64,000 nt of DNA from Planomicrobium sp. CPCC 101079 (GCF_007859275.1 NZ_VOHC01000033.1:120952-184951); one strand, 5' to 3'; shown: positions 35,523-48,695, counted from the first letter of the stretch. Notes: a model not told the origin generated them from the sequence alone. Numbers and translations are program-made.

Positions 35523-36548
35523 ATGATTGAATTGAAACAAGTGACGAAAACGTACGACACTGGAAAAGGTGCGTTAACAGCAGTGGATGGTGTCGATCTA
35601 TCAATTGCCACTGGCGAAATTTTCGGCATTATCGGTTATAGCGGTGCAGGGAAAAGTACATTGATCCGTCTATTGAACGGACTAGAAAAACCGACAACCG
35701 GTACGGTCCAAATCAATGATCAAGTCATTACAGCGATCAAAGGGGCAGAACTTAGAAAAGCACGCCAAAAAGTCAGCATGATTTTCCAGCATTTTAATCT
35801 GCTTTGGTCAAGAACCGTAAAGGAAAATATCGCGTTTCCGCTTGAAATTGCAGGCGTGCCAAAAAATAAGCGGGATGCCCGCGTTATGGAACTGGTCGAA
35901 TTAGTCGGATTGGCTGGCCGTGAAAATGCCTACCCTTCCCAGCTGTCCGGTGGCCAGAAGCAGCGTGTCGGCATCGCCCGTGCGCTCGCCAATGATCCCG
36001 AAGTGCTGTTATGCGATGAAGCAACATCTGCACTCGATCCTGAAACAACCGATGCTATCCTTGATTTATTGGTAGACATCAACAAGCGGCTCGGATTGAC
36101 GATTGTCTTGATCACGCACGAAATGCACGTTATCCGGAAAATCTGCCATCGCGTTGCCGTTATGGAAGGCGGGAAAGTGGTGGAACTTGGCGATGTGCTA
36201 AGTGTATTCCAAGCGCCGAAAGCAGAAATTACGAAGCGGTTTGTGGCGCAAGTTACAGAAACAGAAGACTCGAATGAGACGATCAAACATTTGCGTGAAC
36301 TGTACCCCACTGGTGATTTGGTGAAATTGTTATTTGTAGGAGACCAAACCGAGCAGCCGATTTTGACGAAACTGATTCGTACAAATCCGGTGGAAGTCAA
36401 TATTGTTCAAGGGAATATTTCACATACACAACGCGGTGCTTATGGAACATTGATTTTACAGTTGAAAGGGACACGCGAAGAAATTGCGAATGCCATCGCA
36501 TTTTTAAACAACGAAAATATCCAGACAGAGGTGATGGCAAATGATTGA
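35523..36548 (+). CDS. metN: Methionine ABC transporter ATPase MetN
   Basis: A 341-residue ATPase with Walker A GYSGAGKST, signature LSGGQKQRVGIARAL, Walker B VLLCDEATSALD and a C-terminal NIL domain (from about residue 265) that senses methionine in this family. It energises methionine uptake with MetI and MetQ. It lies just behind the S-box leader and overlaps metI by eight bases. Confidence 0.96.
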   Translation: MIELKQVTKTYDTGKGALTAVDGVDLSIATGEIFGIIGYSGAGKSTLIRLLNGLEKPTTGTVQINDQVITAIKGAELRKARQKVSMIFQHFNLLWSRTVKENIAFPLEIAGVPKNKRDARVMELVELVGLAGRENAYPSQLSGGQKQRVGIARALANDPEVLLCDEATSALDPETTDAILDLLVDINKRLGLTIVLITHEMHVIRKICHRVAVMEGGKVVELGDVLSVFQAPKAEITKRFVAQVTETEDSNETIKHLRELYPTGDLVKLLFVGDQTEQPILTKLIRTNPVEVNIVQGNISHTQRGAYGTLILQLKGTREEIANAIAFLNNENIQTEVMAND

Positions 36549-37209
36549 ATCTTTATTTCCAAACGTAGATTGGGGCAAAATGTGGGAAGCTACCCTTGAA
36601 ACTCTATATATGACAGCCATGTCGACATTTTTTACTTTTGTTATAGGAATTGTTTTGGGCATTGTTTTATTCTTAACGGCACCTAGACAACTTTGGGCCA
36701 ACAAAATAGTTAACTGGTTAACTGGAGCATTCGTCAATATCTTTCGTTCCATTCCTTTTATCATTTTGATCATCTTACTGATTCCCTTTACGAAATTCTT
36801 GATTGGTACAATACGCGGACCCAATGCGGCGTTGCCCGCACTTATTATCGGTGCAGCTCCATTTTATGCACGTATGGTGCTGATTGCACTTAAAGAAATT
36901 GACAAAGGCGTTATCGAAGCAGCCCGTTCAATGGGAGCGACAACTTGGACCATTATCCGAAAAGTATTGCTTCCCGAGTCTAAGCCGGCTTTGATTTCAG
37001 GAATTACCGTAACAGCCATCGCCCTAGTCGGCTATACAGCCATGGCGGGGATCATTGGTGCAGGCGGTCTTGGTACATTGGCCTTCTTGGACGGTTTCCA
37101 AAGAAGCCGTGAAGATGTGACCTTAATGGCCACCATCTTGATCTTGGTTATCGTATTTGCAATTCAATTTATTGGCGACTTTATCACAGTTCGTTCGGAC
37201 AAACGGTAA
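36541..37209 (+). CDS. metI: Methionine ABC transporter permease MetI
   Basis: A 222-residue permease with five membrane segments and the EAA loop IEAARSMGATTWTIIRKVLLPES that docks on MetN. It forms the channel for D/L-methionine import; the Bacillus counterpart is called metP. The ATG overlaps the end of metN, typical of translational coupling. Confidence 0.95.
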   Translation: MIESLFPNVDWGKMWEATLETLYMTAMSTFFTFVIGIVLGIVLFLTAPRQLWANKIVNWLTGAFVNIFRSIPFIILIILLIPFTKFLIGTIRGPNAALPALIIGAAPFYARMVLIALKEIDKGVIEAARSMGATTWTIIRKVLLPESKPALISGITVTAIALVGYTAMAGIIGAGGLGTLAFLDGFQRSREDVTLMATILILVIVFAIQFIGDFITVRSDKR

Positions 37210-37261
37210 TAACAGTTTAACTGTTCTATAAAACAACTTAGAAAAAAGGGAGAAGATTCAC

Positions 37262-38077
37262 ATGAAGAAATTACTAGCGGGAACATTATTAACAGCATTG
37301 ACACTAGCAGGATGCGGTTCAGGATCTGGCGGTTCTGGCGAAGAGTCAAGCACATTGAAAATTGGTGCATCTAACGTGCCTCATGCAGAAATCTTAGAGC
37401 AGGCAAAGCCGCTTCTTGAAGAGCAGGGCGTAACGTTGGAAATCGAAACTTATCAAGATTATATTTTGCCGAACCAAGATTTAGAGGGCGGGGAAATCGA
37501 TGCGAATTACTTCCAGCACATCCCGTATTTAGAAGATCAGAAGCAAGAGTTTGGCTATGATTTTGTTAGCGCAGGCGGCATTCACATCGAGCCGATCGGC
37601 ATTTACTCGAAGAAACATGCATCATTAGATGAATTGCCAGATGGCGCAACAATTCTAATGAGCAACTCGGTTGCCGACCATGGCCGTATCCTTTCAATGC
37701 TAGAAGCTGAAGGTTTGATCAAATTGGATGAAGGCGTTGAAAAAACAGCTGCGGAAGTTAGCGACGTTGTAGAAAATCCGAAAAACCTTGAATTCGATGC
37801 GAACTATGAAGCAGCATTGCTGGTTCAAATGTATGAATCAGGTGAAGGCGATGCGGTATTGATCAACTCAAACTACGCAATCGATGCGGGCTTGAACCCA
37901 CTAGAAGATTCAATCGCTCTTGAAAGTTCAGATTCTCCTTACGCTAACATCATTGCAGTGCGTGCGGAAGACGAAGGAAATGAAAACGTAGCGAAATTGG
38001 TTGAGGTTCTACACTCAGAAGAAATCAAAGATTTCATGCTTGAAGAGTGGGGCGGGGCAATCGTACCGGCCGAATAA
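37262..38077 (+). CDS. metQ: Methionine-binding lipoprotein MetQ
   Basis: A 271-residue lipoprotein of the NlpA family. The signal peptide ends at lipobox LAGC with lipidated Cys18. The mature part contains LKIGASNVPHAEILEQ and YFQHIPYLEDQ, typical of methionine-binding MetQ. It captures methionine outside the cell for MetNI. AAAAGGGAG precedes the start. A short terminator closes the operon. Confidence 0.95.
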   Translation: MKKLLAGTLLTALTLAGCGSGSGGSGEESSTLKIGASNVPHAEILEQAKPLLEEQGVTLEIETYQDYILPNQDLEGGEIDANYFQHIPYLEDQKQEFGYDFVSAGGIHIEPIGIYSKKHASLDELPDGATILMSNSVADHGRILSMLEAEGLIKLDEGVEKTAAEVSDVVENPKNLEFDANYEAALLVQMYESGEGDAVLINSNYAIDAGLNPLEDSIALESSDSPYANIIAVRAEDEGNENVAKLVEVLHSEEIKDFMLEEWGGAIVPAE

Positions 38078-38085
38078 TTTGCTTG

Positions 38086-38108
38086 GCACCCTTAGGGGTG
38101 CTTTTTTA
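38086..38108 (+). terminator. Terminator of metNIQ
   Basis: GCACCC/GGGTGC hairpin (38086-38091, 38096-38101) with a T-run. Confidence 0.82.
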
Positions 38109-38226
38109 TTTAGGTTTAAATAATAAAAATATTCCGTGTAATTTAGAAGTACTTACAATTTGATGGACCATATGCTAATTTAGGATAATATTAAAAAATC
38201 AATTGTACACATGGGGAGGACGTTTT

Positions 38227-39435
38227 GTGAAGATCAAGTTTGGGTTGTTGCCGAGGATTGCTGTTGCCATTGTTTTAGGGATTGCTATTGGATCTATTGC
38301 TCCTGAATGGATGGTCCGCTTATTTACTACATTTACAACTGTTTTTGGAAGCTTTCTTAACTTTATAGTGCCTTTGATCATCCTTGGTTTTATCGCTCCG
38401 GGGATTGCCCAACTTGGCAAGGGTTCCGGGAAATTATTAGGTTTAGCTACAACCTTTGCATATCTTTCAACGATTATTGCAGGAACTCTAGCATTTTTTG
38501 CTGCAACTACTATTTTGCCTAATTTTATGGGCGGAAAATCTTTGGGGGAAATTGAAAATCCGGAAGAAGCTTTGGCCACAAGCTTTATCGCGCTCGACCT
38601 TCCTCCCGTCTTTGGAGTAATGTCCGCTTTAATTTTAGCGTTTTTGCTTGGAATCGGCATGGCTGCCACTGAAAGCAAAACAATGATCACCTTTTTTGAG
38701 GAATTCCAGGCAATTATCGAAAAAACGATCTCGCGCGTCATTATCCCGCTGCTGCCTTTCCACATTTTCGGTATATTTGCCAATATGGCTTACGGTGGCG
38801 CCGTTGCGAAAATTTTATCGCTATTCGCTATTGTGTTTGTCATGATCATCATTCTCCATTGGACAATGTTGGCAATTCAGTATACGGCAGCAGGTTCTTT
38901 GAATAAGAAAAACCCGCTTTATTTGTTAAAGACGATGATGCCCGCTTATTTCACTGCTCTTGGAACTCAGTCCTCGGCTGCTACTATCCCTGTGACATTG
39001 CGCCAAGCGCGCAAAACCGGAGCCAACGAACGTGTGACCGATTTTACAGTGCCGCTTTTTGCAACAATCCATTTATCCGGAAGCACCATTACACTTGTTT
39101 CATGCGCCATTGGCGTTTTGCTTTTGACAGGCGGCACGCCGGCTTTCGGTTCTTTCTTCCCGTTTATTTTGATGCTTGGGGTTACGATGATTGCAGCGCC
39201 TGGAGTACCTGGCGGTGCTGTAATGGCCGCAATTGGATTGCTTGAAACAATGCTCGGCTTTGACCAGACCATGGTTGCATTGATGATTGCACTTTACCTT
39301 GCTCAAGATAGTTTTGGCACGGCTACGAACGTAACTGGAGACGGGGCGCTCGCTATGATCGTTGACCGGTTTACACGTGAAGAAAAAGTTTTTGAAACTA
39401 GTTCTGACAAAGTTTTGAAAAGTACCAACATTTGA
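38227..39435 (+). CDS. Dicarboxylate/amino acid:cation symporter (DAACS)
   Basis: A 402-residue membrane carrier of the glutamate/dicarboxylate symporter family (SDF). The serine-rich hairpin is GTQSSAATIPVTL and the TM8-type substrate segment is DSFGTATNVTGDG. It imports an amino acid or C4-dicarboxylate with sodium or protons; the exact substrate is not clear because the usual Arg or Asp specificity residues could not be placed. GTG 38227 follows GGGGAGGA by seven bases and replaces a longer TTG reading. Confidence 0.85.
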   Translation: MKIKFGLLPRIAVAIVLGIAIGSIAPEWMVRLFTTFTTVFGSFLNFIVPLIILGFIAPGIAQLGKGSGKLLGLATTFAYLSTIIAGTLAFFAATTILPNFMGGKSLGEIENPEEALATSFIALDLPPVFGVMSALILAFLLGIGMAATESKTMITFFEEFQAIIEKTISRVIIPLLPFHIFGIFANMAYGGAVAKILSLFAIVFVMIIILHWTMLAIQYTAAGSLNKKNPLYLLKTMMPAYFTALGTQSSAATIPVTLRQARKTGANERVTDFTVPLFATIHLSGSTITLVSCAIGVLLLTGGTPAFGSFFPFILMLGVTMIAAPGVPGGAVMAAIGLLETMLGFDQTMVALMIALYLAQDSFGTATNVTGDGALAMIVDRFTREEKVFETSSDKVLKSTNI

Positions 39436-39520
39436 TATATTATGGCTATTTCGCCAGCTCTATACGGTAGTTAAAAGCTATGATACGATATCTGAGAATT
39501 CAATTATCAGGAGGACTATC

Positions 39521-40042
39521 ATGAAGAAACTACTATTGGTTGGCGCAACAGCTGCATTATTTTTAGGAGCTTGCAGCGAAGAGAATGCAGCTCAAGAAAC
39601 AACTGCATCAAGCACAGAAACTACTGAAAAAGAATCAAACGTGAAACAAGAATTGATGAGATTTTACATGTCGATTCCTCAAGAAATCAACGCAGTTGAT
39701 AAAGATTTGAATGCTTTTGAATCGGCGCAGGTGGAAGGCACACTTCCGGAAGGCGATGACCTTGAAAAAATGAAAGAAGCAGCTGCTGCTTCTGCTAATG
39801 AAGCTGGAACGGTAGTAGAAGGAATTGAGATTCCGGAATCACTGGCTGATCACCAAGCGGATATCGAAGGGGCATTAGCTTCTATTAAAGAATCTTATTC
39901 TATGAAAGCGGAAGAGCTTTCAAAAGATGCGTCTTTCGAAGCTGCAAACGAAAAGTTTGTTCAAGCTGATGAAACATTCAACAAACTTCTTGAAGAACAA
40001 GGCTTGGCTGCTTCAAGTATTTTGAATGAAGTATCCAACTAA
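39521..40042 (+). CDS. Hypothetical lipoprotein with helical domain
   Basis: A 173-residue lipoprotein: a signal peptide with lipobox LGAC (lipidated Cys18), a Thr/Ser/Glu-rich spacer (about residues 19-40), then an Ala/Glu-rich all-helical domain. No enzyme motif is visible. It is loosely like small Bacillus cell-wall-binding lipoproteins, but no family can be named. Flanked by its own ribosome site (AGGAGGA) and a strong terminator, so it is a single-gene unit. Confidence 0.7.
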   Translation: MKKLLLVGATAALFLGACSEENAAQETTASSTETTEKESNVKQELMRFYMSIPQEINAVDKDLNAFESAQVEGTLPEGDDLEKMKEAAAASANEAGTVVEGIEIPESLADHQADIEGALASIKESYSMKAEELSKDASFEAANEKFVQADETFNKLLEEQGLAASSILNEVSN

Positions 40043-40051
40043 TTTGAAGCG

Positions 40052-40082
40052 AAACCCGGCAGAATCTTGCCGGGTTTTTTAA
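40052..40082 (+). terminator. Terminator of lipoprotein gene
   Basis: AAACCCGGCA/TGCCGGGTTT hairpin (40052-40061, 40068-40077) with a T-run. Confidence 0.9.
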
Positions 40083-40186
40083 TTGGCTTTTTGACAAGCT
40101 ATTCTCAAAAAAATATTGGATAAGTATTTTTTTGTTTAAGTTCCATAAAATTGGGTAAACTAATAATAACTATACATTTGAAAGGA

Positions 40187-40387
40187 ATGGTTACTATTAG
40201 TTTTCAAGAAATTAAAGTAACAGAAAATATGGAGCATGCATTTCGAGATGCTCACGGGTTTGGAATTCATGAATGCGAAAACAATCCTGAATTGCTTGTG
40301 AAAGTAGAACAGAAGAGGGAACAGGAATATCAGAAAAGCCAACAGATGGTAGCACGCTTGGATAACCAAGTGCACCGCAGTTTATAA
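40187..40387 (+). CDS. Small hypothetical protein
   Basis: About 66 residues if translation begins at ATG 40187, whose AAAGGA site is only one base away. The in-frame ATT at 40196 would have normal nine-base spacing, and TTG 40178 lacks a site, so the start is uncertain. The protein is charged and helical (ELLVKVEQKREQEYQKSQQ) with no known domain. A possible TTGACA lies at 40091 and a strong terminator follows, which supports a real transcript. Confidence 0.5.
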   Translation: MVTISFQEIKVTENMEHAFRDAHGFGIHECENNPELLVKVEQKREQEYQKSQQMVARLDNQVHRSL

Positions 40388-40422
40388 AAACAGCCGATGC
40401 TTAACGCATTGGCTGTTTTTTA
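40386..40422 (+). terminator. Terminator of small gene
   Basis: A 15-bp stem with one G-T pair (40386-40400, 40106-relative right arm at 40406-40420), loop TTAAC, then T-rich sequence. Confidence 0.85.
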
Positions 40423-40821
40423 TTTATACGGCATTTCAGTTACCGAATACATGGCGGGATGAACACAATTCTTAATCCGTTGACACCTCTTTTTCCAGCA
40501 TTTTTTCGGTAAATTGTATAAGTGCGGTGGTTCTAAAAGACCAAACGCAACGTTAGAGTTAAATTAGAAAGTCGAGGACTTGTCCAAGGGATATTAATGA
40601 TATGTATTCTCAATTAGTAATCTTTTATTGAAAATAAAAAAACACGCGGAATATACCTTGAAAACGCTTGTATACTGTAGAAATTCAGTGTTATAAATTG
40701 TTTAATTATCATTTGTGGATCCGGTTTAATGATTTGCTACTAAGGTGGTTTTCGGTTAAGATTAGAATGATACTAATTAAGAATGGTTTCCATTCAAAAT
40801 TAACTTTATGGAGGTATTTAC
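40423..40821 (+). promoter_or_regulatory. Leader and promoter region of suf operon
   Basis: About 400 AT-rich bases. A 7-1-7 near-palindrome TTAGAATGATACTAA at 40762-40776 resembles PerR/Fur-family boxes with three departures from TTATAATNATTATAA. A TTGAAA at 40628 with TATACC about 18 bases on may be a promoter. The sufC ribosome site GGAGG lies just before 40822. The operator reading is tentative. Confidence 0.35.
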
Positions 40822-41601
40822 ATGTCAACTTTGGTTATCCAAGATTTGCACGTTGAAATCGAAGGAAAAGAGATTTTAAAAGGTGTAAACTTAACAATTA
40901 AAACAGGTGAAATCCATGCGATCATGGGGCCGAACGGAACGGGGAAATCTACTCTAGCTTCTGCTATCATGGGGCATCCTAAATATACAGTAACTTCTGG
41001 AAGCATTACATTGGATGGCGAAGACGTATTAGAAATGGAAGTTGACGAACGCGCCCGCGCTGGCCTTTTCCTTGGCATGCAATACCCAAGCGAAATTTCT
41101 GGTGTAACGAACGCTGACTTCATGCGCTCTGCCATGAACGCACGCCGCGAAGAAGGCGATGAAATTTCTTTGATGAAGTTCATCCGTGAATTGGATAAGA
41201 AAATGGAAGTTTTAGATATGGACGAAGAAATGGCGCAGCGCTACTTGAACGAAGGGTTCTCAGGCGGAGAAAAGAAACGCAACGAAATCCTTCAAATGAT
41301 GATGATCAAACCGTCATTTGCTATCTTGGATGAAATCGACTCCGGACTTGATATCGATGCATTGAAAGTTGTAGCAGAAGGCGTCAACCAAATGAGAGGC
41401 GAAGAGTTCGGCTGCCTGATCATCACTCACTACCAGCGCTTGTTGAACTACATCACTCCTGATTATGTTCACGTGATGATGCAAGGCCGTGTAGTTAAAT
41501 CCGGTGGAGAAGAACTTTCTCACAAACTTGAAGCAGAAGGCTACGACTGGATCAAAGCGGAACTTGGCATTGAAGACGAGACCGTAGGAACAGAAGCATA
41601 A
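40822..41601 (+). CDS. sufC: Fe-S assembly ATPase SufC
   Basis: A 259-residue soluble ABC-type ATPase: Walker A GPNGTGKST, signature FSGGEKKRNEI, Walker B FAILDEIDSGLD. It binds SufB and SufD to form the SufBCD scaffold on which Fe-S clusters are built. It opens the sufCDSUB operon, in the usual Firmicute order. Confidence 0.97.
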   Translation: MSTLVIQDLHVEIEGKEILKGVNLTIKTGEIHAIMGPNGTGKSTLASAIMGHPKYTVTSGSITLDGEDVLEMEVDERARAGLFLGMQYPSEISGVTNADFMRSAMNARREEGDEISLMKFIRELDKKMEVLDMDEEMAQRYLNEGFSGGEKKRNEILQMMMIKPSFAILDEIDSGLDIDALKVVAEGVNQMRGEEFGCLIITHYQRLLNYITPDYVHVMMQGRVVKSGGEELSHKLEAEGYDWIKAELGIEDETVGTEA

Positions 41602-41619
41602 TTGGAAGGGGAGACTAAC

Positions 41620-44583
<2,964 letters not shown>

Positions 44584-44604
44584 TACAAGAACGGAGGAAC
44601 GACG

Positions 44605-46002
44605 ATGGCAAAACAAATGCCAGAAATCGGTGATTATAAATATGGTTTCCACGACAAAGACGTATCGGTATTCCGATCAGCTCGTGGACTGACTGAAGAT
44701 ATCGTCAGAGAAATTTCGAATATCAAAAATGAGCCAGAGTGGATGCTTGAATCTCGTTTGAAAGCATTAAAATTGTTCTATTCTATGCCGATGCCACAAT
44801 GGGGCGGCGATTTGAGTGCGCTAAACTTTGATGAAATTACGTATTACGTAAAACCATCTGAAGCAAGCCAGACTTCATGGGATGAAGTGCCTGATGAAAT
44901 CAAAGCTACTTTTGATAAATTGGGTATTCCAGAAGCGGAACAAAAATACTTGGCTGGTGTTTCTGCCCAGTATGAGTCCGAAGTTGTTTACCATAATATG
45001 AAAGTTGAACTTGAAGATATGGGAATCGTCTTTAAAGATACAGACGCAGCGCTTCGTGAAAACGAAGACTTGTTCAGAGAATACTGGCAGACAGTTATTC
45101 CTGCTGCTGACAATAAATTTGCTGCACTTAACACGGCGGTATGGTCAGGTGGCTCATTCATCTACGTGCCAAAAGGCGTAAAAGTGGAATCACCGCTTCA
45201 AGCTTATTTCCGCATCAACTCGGAAAACATGGGGCAGTTCGAACGTACAATGATCATCGTAGATGAAGGCGCAAGCGTTCACTATGTAGAAGGCTGTACA
45301 GCTCCGGTTTACACAACAAATTCACTTCACTCAGCAGTAGTTGAGATCGTCGTGAAAAAAGATGCTTATTGCCGTTACACAACAATTCAGAACTGGGCAA
45401 ACAACGTCTACAACCTTGTTACGAAACGCGCATTCGTTGACGCTAACGGAACAATGGAATGGATTGATGGCAACATCGGTTCTAAATTGACAATGAAATA
45501 CCCAGCAGTTTACCTTCGCGGAGAAGGCGCTCGCGGTATGACTCTTTCGATTGCAATTGCAGGAAAAGGCCAACACCAAGACGCTGGAGCGAAAATGATT
45601 CACTTGGCACCAAATACTTCTTCTTCTATCGTTTCGAAATCCATTTCGAAACAAGGCGGGAAAGTATCTTACCGCGGAATCGTTCGTTTCGGACGCAAAG
45701 CGGATGGCGCTCGTTCGAATATCGAATGTGATACATTGATCATGGACAACCAATCTACATCTGATACAATTCCATACAACGAAATCTTAAACGATAACGT
45801 ATCATTGGAACACGAAGCGAAAGTTTCGAAAGTATCAGAAGAGCAATTGTTCTACTTGATGAGCCGTGGTGTTTCTGAGCAAGAAGCGACAGAAATGATC
45901 GTTATGGGCTTTATCGAGCCATTCACAAAAGAACTTCCGATGGAGTACGCGGTAGAAATGAACCGTCTCATCAAGTTCGAAATGGAAGGTTCAATCGGTT
46001 AA
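44605..46002 (+). CDS. sufB: Fe-S assembly scaffold SufB
   Basis: A 465-residue beta-helical scaffold protein, the most conserved Suf component. Family segments [21 protein letters not shown] and [10 protein letters not shown] are intact, as is the C-terminal [22 protein letters not shown]. Nascent Fe-S clusters form at the SufB-SufD interface. It is the last gene of the operon and precedes a clear terminator. Confidence 0.97.
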   Translation: MAKQMPEIGDYKYGFHDKDVSVFRSARGLTEDIVREISNIKNEPEWMLESRLKALKLFYSMPMPQWGGDLSALNFDEITYYVKPSEASQTSWDEVPDEIKATFDKLGIPEAEQKYLAGVSAQYESEVVYHNMKVELEDMGIVFKDTDAALRENEDLFREYWQTVIPAADNKFAALNTAVWSGGSFIYVPKGVKVESPLQAYFRINSENMGQFERTMIIVDEGASVHYVEGCTAPVYTTNSLHSAVVEIVVKKDAYCRYTTIQNWANNVYNLVTKRAFVDANGTMEWIDGNIGSKLTMKYPAVYLRGEGARGMTLSIAIAGKGQHQDAGAKMIHLAPNTSSSIVSKSISKQGGKVSYRGIVRFGRKADGARSNIECDTLIMDNQSTSDTIPYNEILNDNVSLEHEAKVSKVSEEQLFYLMSRGVSEQEATEMIVMGFIEPFTKELPMEYAVEMNRLIKFEMEGSIG

Positions 46003-46015
46003 TCAATTAATAATC

Positions 46016-46055
46016 AACCCTTGGTATGACAGTGCTCATGCCAAGGGTTATTTTT
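46016..46055 (+). terminator. Terminator of suf operon
   Basis: A 14-bp stem with one G-T pair (46016-46029 with 46036-46049) followed by a T-run. Confidence 0.9.
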
Positions 46056-46189
46056 ATGGATTTTACTTTATACCGAAATGTCCTTAATGCAGAGCCATTC
46101 AGGTAGAATCATGATAATTCTTGCAGTTTTATAGCTTGCATAAGGGGTATACAACCTAAGAAGTTAAAATTCAAGGAGGTATATCGTAG

Positions 46190-46375
46190 ATGAGTCAAGC
46201 ATTTGATGCATTAAAAGAGAAGCTGAGCAACGCAGACATGGGACAAGCAAAAGAAGTAATGGAAGAAGCCAAACAGGCACATGCCGATGGAAAAATCGAT
46301 GAAAATGAAAAGAATCAACTGATGGAATCTGCAAAATCTGTCATTGGCGGCAAAGGACTCGGTGGAATATTCTAA
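46190..46375 (+). CDS. Small helical hypothetical protein (61 aa)
   Basis: A 61-residue soluble helical protein with a Gly-rich tail (GGKGLGGIF), no Cys and no known domain. AAGGAGG at a good distance and a terminator directly behind it show a real single-gene unit. The composition (Ala, Glu, Lys, Asp) recalls small stress or helical-hairpin proteins, but no function can be given. Confidence 0.65.
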   Translation: MSQAFDALKEKLSNADMGQAKEVMEEAKQAHADGKIDENEKNQLMESAKSVIGGKGLGGIF

Positions 46376-46407
46376 GAAGATGTTAAAAAGTTCATACGAT
46401 AAGAGGC

Positions 46408-46450
46408 AATAGCCTTTGGTGTATTACGTATACGCTAAAGGCTATTTTTA
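46408..46450 (+). terminator. Terminator of small gene
   Basis: AATAGCCTTT/AAAGGCTATT stem (46408-46417, 46437-46446) with a partly paired centre and T-run. Confidence 0.82.
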
Positions 46451-46994
46451 ATGGGAATAGGGTAAGAGGGCTTGAAGCAAATTCGAAGCCATGAGCAGGG
46501 GTTTAATGTTTTCTTATCGTATAGGGAATATAGTTAGATAACACACTAGAGCCGGGTGCAAAATAATGTGTTACCAAACACTTTAAACTTGCTGAGCGGG
46601 ATTTTAATAAAGCTTACAGCCTTCCTCGAATATCTCTTTAGGTTTAGGGCAGTTGTATTTTGTAAATTGTTTTTTAAAAGCTGTTTTCGGTGCTGGTTCT
46701 TGAGGCCAAGAAACGGCGAAAGTTTTATGCAGGCGGCTATTGGCCATGTAAGCTCTTCTCTCGATGAACTTCAATTTTTGTTAATGCCAGGCTTTAGCCG
46801 TGCTGCGAGTCTGCCAGAAAGTGATGCTGAGAAAAGTCCGGCATAAATGGAGCAAGAAGAATAGGCAATTCATCTTTTTTCTTCCTGATCGTCTGGGCAT
46901 TGATGCATGAAAAGAGGCAACAATATTGGCCAAACGACCTTTTGCCAATATTGTGCTATCATAAAATAATAAAGAAAAATCGGAGGCGAAACCG
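46451..46994. other. Gene-less spacer
   Basis: About 540 bases without a supported gene. A rightward frame at 46556-46846 has no ribosome site and no recognisable sequence. The ribosome site CGGAGGCG of the next gene lies at the end. Confidence 0.5.
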
Positions 46995-47855
46995 ATGATT
47001 AATATTGGATTGACGGGATGGGGCGATCATCCGGATGTTTATAGCCCTGGTTCGAAAAAGACAGAGCGATTAATCGATTATAGTTCCCATTTTCCCATTG
47101 TGGAGCTGGATTCGTCATTTTACGCGGTACAGCCCGAACGCAATATCACCAAATGGATCAATGAGACCCCGGATGGTTTTCAGTTCATTGTCAAAGCATA
47201 TCAAGGGATGACGGGGCATCAGCGAGGCGAAAATCCGTTTGAAAGTGAAGAGGCTATGTTTGAAGCGTATATTAAATCAGTCCGGCCAATGAAAGAAGCC
47301 GGAAAGCTCGCTATGGTGTTGCTTCAATTCCCGCCCTGGTTTGACTGCAAGAAAGAGCATGTTGAGCAAATCAGGGAAATTACAGAAAAGTTGAAGGAAT
47401 TTGATCTGGCCATAGAGTTCCGCCATCAATCTTGGTATTCCCCGGAACTTCGCGAAAAAACGTTGGAGTTTTTAAGAGAGAATCATTTAATCCATTCGGT
47501 TTGTGATGAACCGCAAGCGGGAGAGGGGTCTATTCCGCTTGTGCCGATTTCAACGCGCAAAGACAAAGTTTTAATGCGTCTGCACGGCCGCAATGTCCAC
47601 GGGTGGCAAAGCCCTGGGCACGGCCAAAAATGGCGTGAAGTGCGTTATTTGTACGATTACAACAAAGAAGAATTAGCGGAAATCAGCCGAGCGGTTAATA
47701 GCCTGAATGAAACAACTGAGCAAGTGTATGTTATTTTCAACAATAATTCCGGTGGCCATGCGGCAGGAAATGCGAAAGCATTTAAAGAGCTGAATGGTTT
47801 GGAGTATGAAAATTTGGCACCGAAGCAAATGGATTTGTTTGAGGGAGGATTTTAA
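46995..47855 (+). CDS. DUF72 family protein (YunF-like)
   Basis: A 286-residue protein of the DUF72 family, which has a TIM-barrel fold related to xylose isomerase-type enzymes. Typical motifs are IGLTGWGDH, LDSSFYAVQPE, FPPWFDC and AIEFRHQSWY. The biochemical role is unknown. It directly abuts the TSUP gene and is followed by a YunD-type gene, the same trio as Bacillus yunF-yunE-yunD. Confidence 0.88.
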   Translation: MINIGLTGWGDHPDVYSPGSKKTERLIDYSSHFPIVELDSSFYAVQPERNITKWINETPDGFQFIVKAYQGMTGHQRGENPFESEEAMFEAYIKSVRPMKEAGKLAMVLLQFPPWFDCKKEHVEQIREITEKLKEFDLAIEFRHQSWYSPELREKTLEFLRENHLIHSVCDEPQAGEGSIPLVPISTRKDKVLMRLHGRNVHGWQSPGHGQKWREVRYLYDYNKEELAEISRAVNSLNETTEQVYVIFNNNSGGHAAGNAKAFKELNGLEYENLAPKQMDLFEGGF

Positions 47856-48683
47856 GTGATATTTGTCTTGATGGCGGTTGTCGGTTTGTTTTCGGGAATC
47901 GTCGGTGCATTAATCGGCCTTGGCGGAGGTGTCATTCTTGTTCCGTCGCTGCTGTTCCTCGGAACGGCTTTTGCGTTTTTCCCGGACTTGTCGCCGCAGA
48001 AAATCGTTGGGTTGTCTGTAATCATGATGATTTTCACAGGCCTGTCTTCGACGCTATCCTATATGAAAGTGAAGACGGTCGACTACAGGAGCGGCTTTAT
48101 CTTTTTTATCGGCAGTGCGCCGGGAACGGTTATTGGCGCGTTCGTAAATAAAAATTTGGACTTGCCTACCTTCAATCTCTATTTTGGTATCTTGCTCGTG
48201 TTGCTTGCCCTGCTCCTTTTGGTCCGTGACCGTTTAAAAACGGTCCATTGGTTTGTCGAACATGGCAGAACCTATACTTTCACCGATAAACAAAACAAGG
48301 AATATGTCTATGGCTATCCAATCTGGTTTGCTTTGCTATTGACCTTCTTTATCGGATTCGCTTCCGGGCTGTTCGGTATTGGGGGCGGTTCGATAATTGT
48401 TCCAGCGATGATTTTGCTGTTCTTGTTTCCGCCGCATGTGGCGATCGGGACATCAATGTTTATGGTGTTTTTGTCGGCCATTGTCAATTCGATAACACAC
48501 ATTTCCCTTGGCAATGTGCCATGGATTTATACATTGGCGGTGGTGCCAGGAGCCTACATTGGCGCCAAAGTTGGTGCATCACTGAACAAAAAACTCAATT
48601 CCGATACACTGATTGTTATTTTGCGGATTGCGCTCTTAGTTTTGGGGCTGCGTTCGATATACGAAGGGTTATTCAGTTCTTAA
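47856..48683 (+). CDS. TauE/SafE (TSUP) membrane protein, YunE-like
   Basis: A 275-residue membrane protein with about eight hydrophobic segments and the two TSUP glycine repeats GALIGLGGGVILVPSLL and GLFGIGGGSIIVPAMIL. Such proteins move sulfite, sulfonates or other organosulfur anions; the substrate is unknown here. The GTG start lies right after the upstream stop, with GGGAGGA inside that gene's end, so the two are coupled. Confidence 0.87.
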   Translation: MIFVLMAVVGLFSGIVGALIGLGGGVILVPSLLFLGTAFAFFPDLSPQKIVGLSVIMMIFTGLSSTLSYMKVKTVDYRSGFIFFIGSAPGTVIGAFVNKNLDLPTFNLYFGILLVLLALLLLVRDRLKTVHWFVEHGRTYTFTDKQNKEYVYGYPIWFALLLTFFIGFASGLFGIGGGSIIVPAMILLFLFPPHVAIGTSMFMVFLSAIVNSITHISLGNVPWIYTLAVVPGAYIGAKVGASLNKKLNSDTLIVILRIALLVLGLRSIYEGLFSS

Positions 48684-48695
48684 AGAGGTGTTTTC

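Noticed and set aside
46556..46846. A 96-residue rightward frame in the spacer before the DUF72 gene
   Set aside because: No ribosome site, no family sequence and no supporting promoter or terminator.
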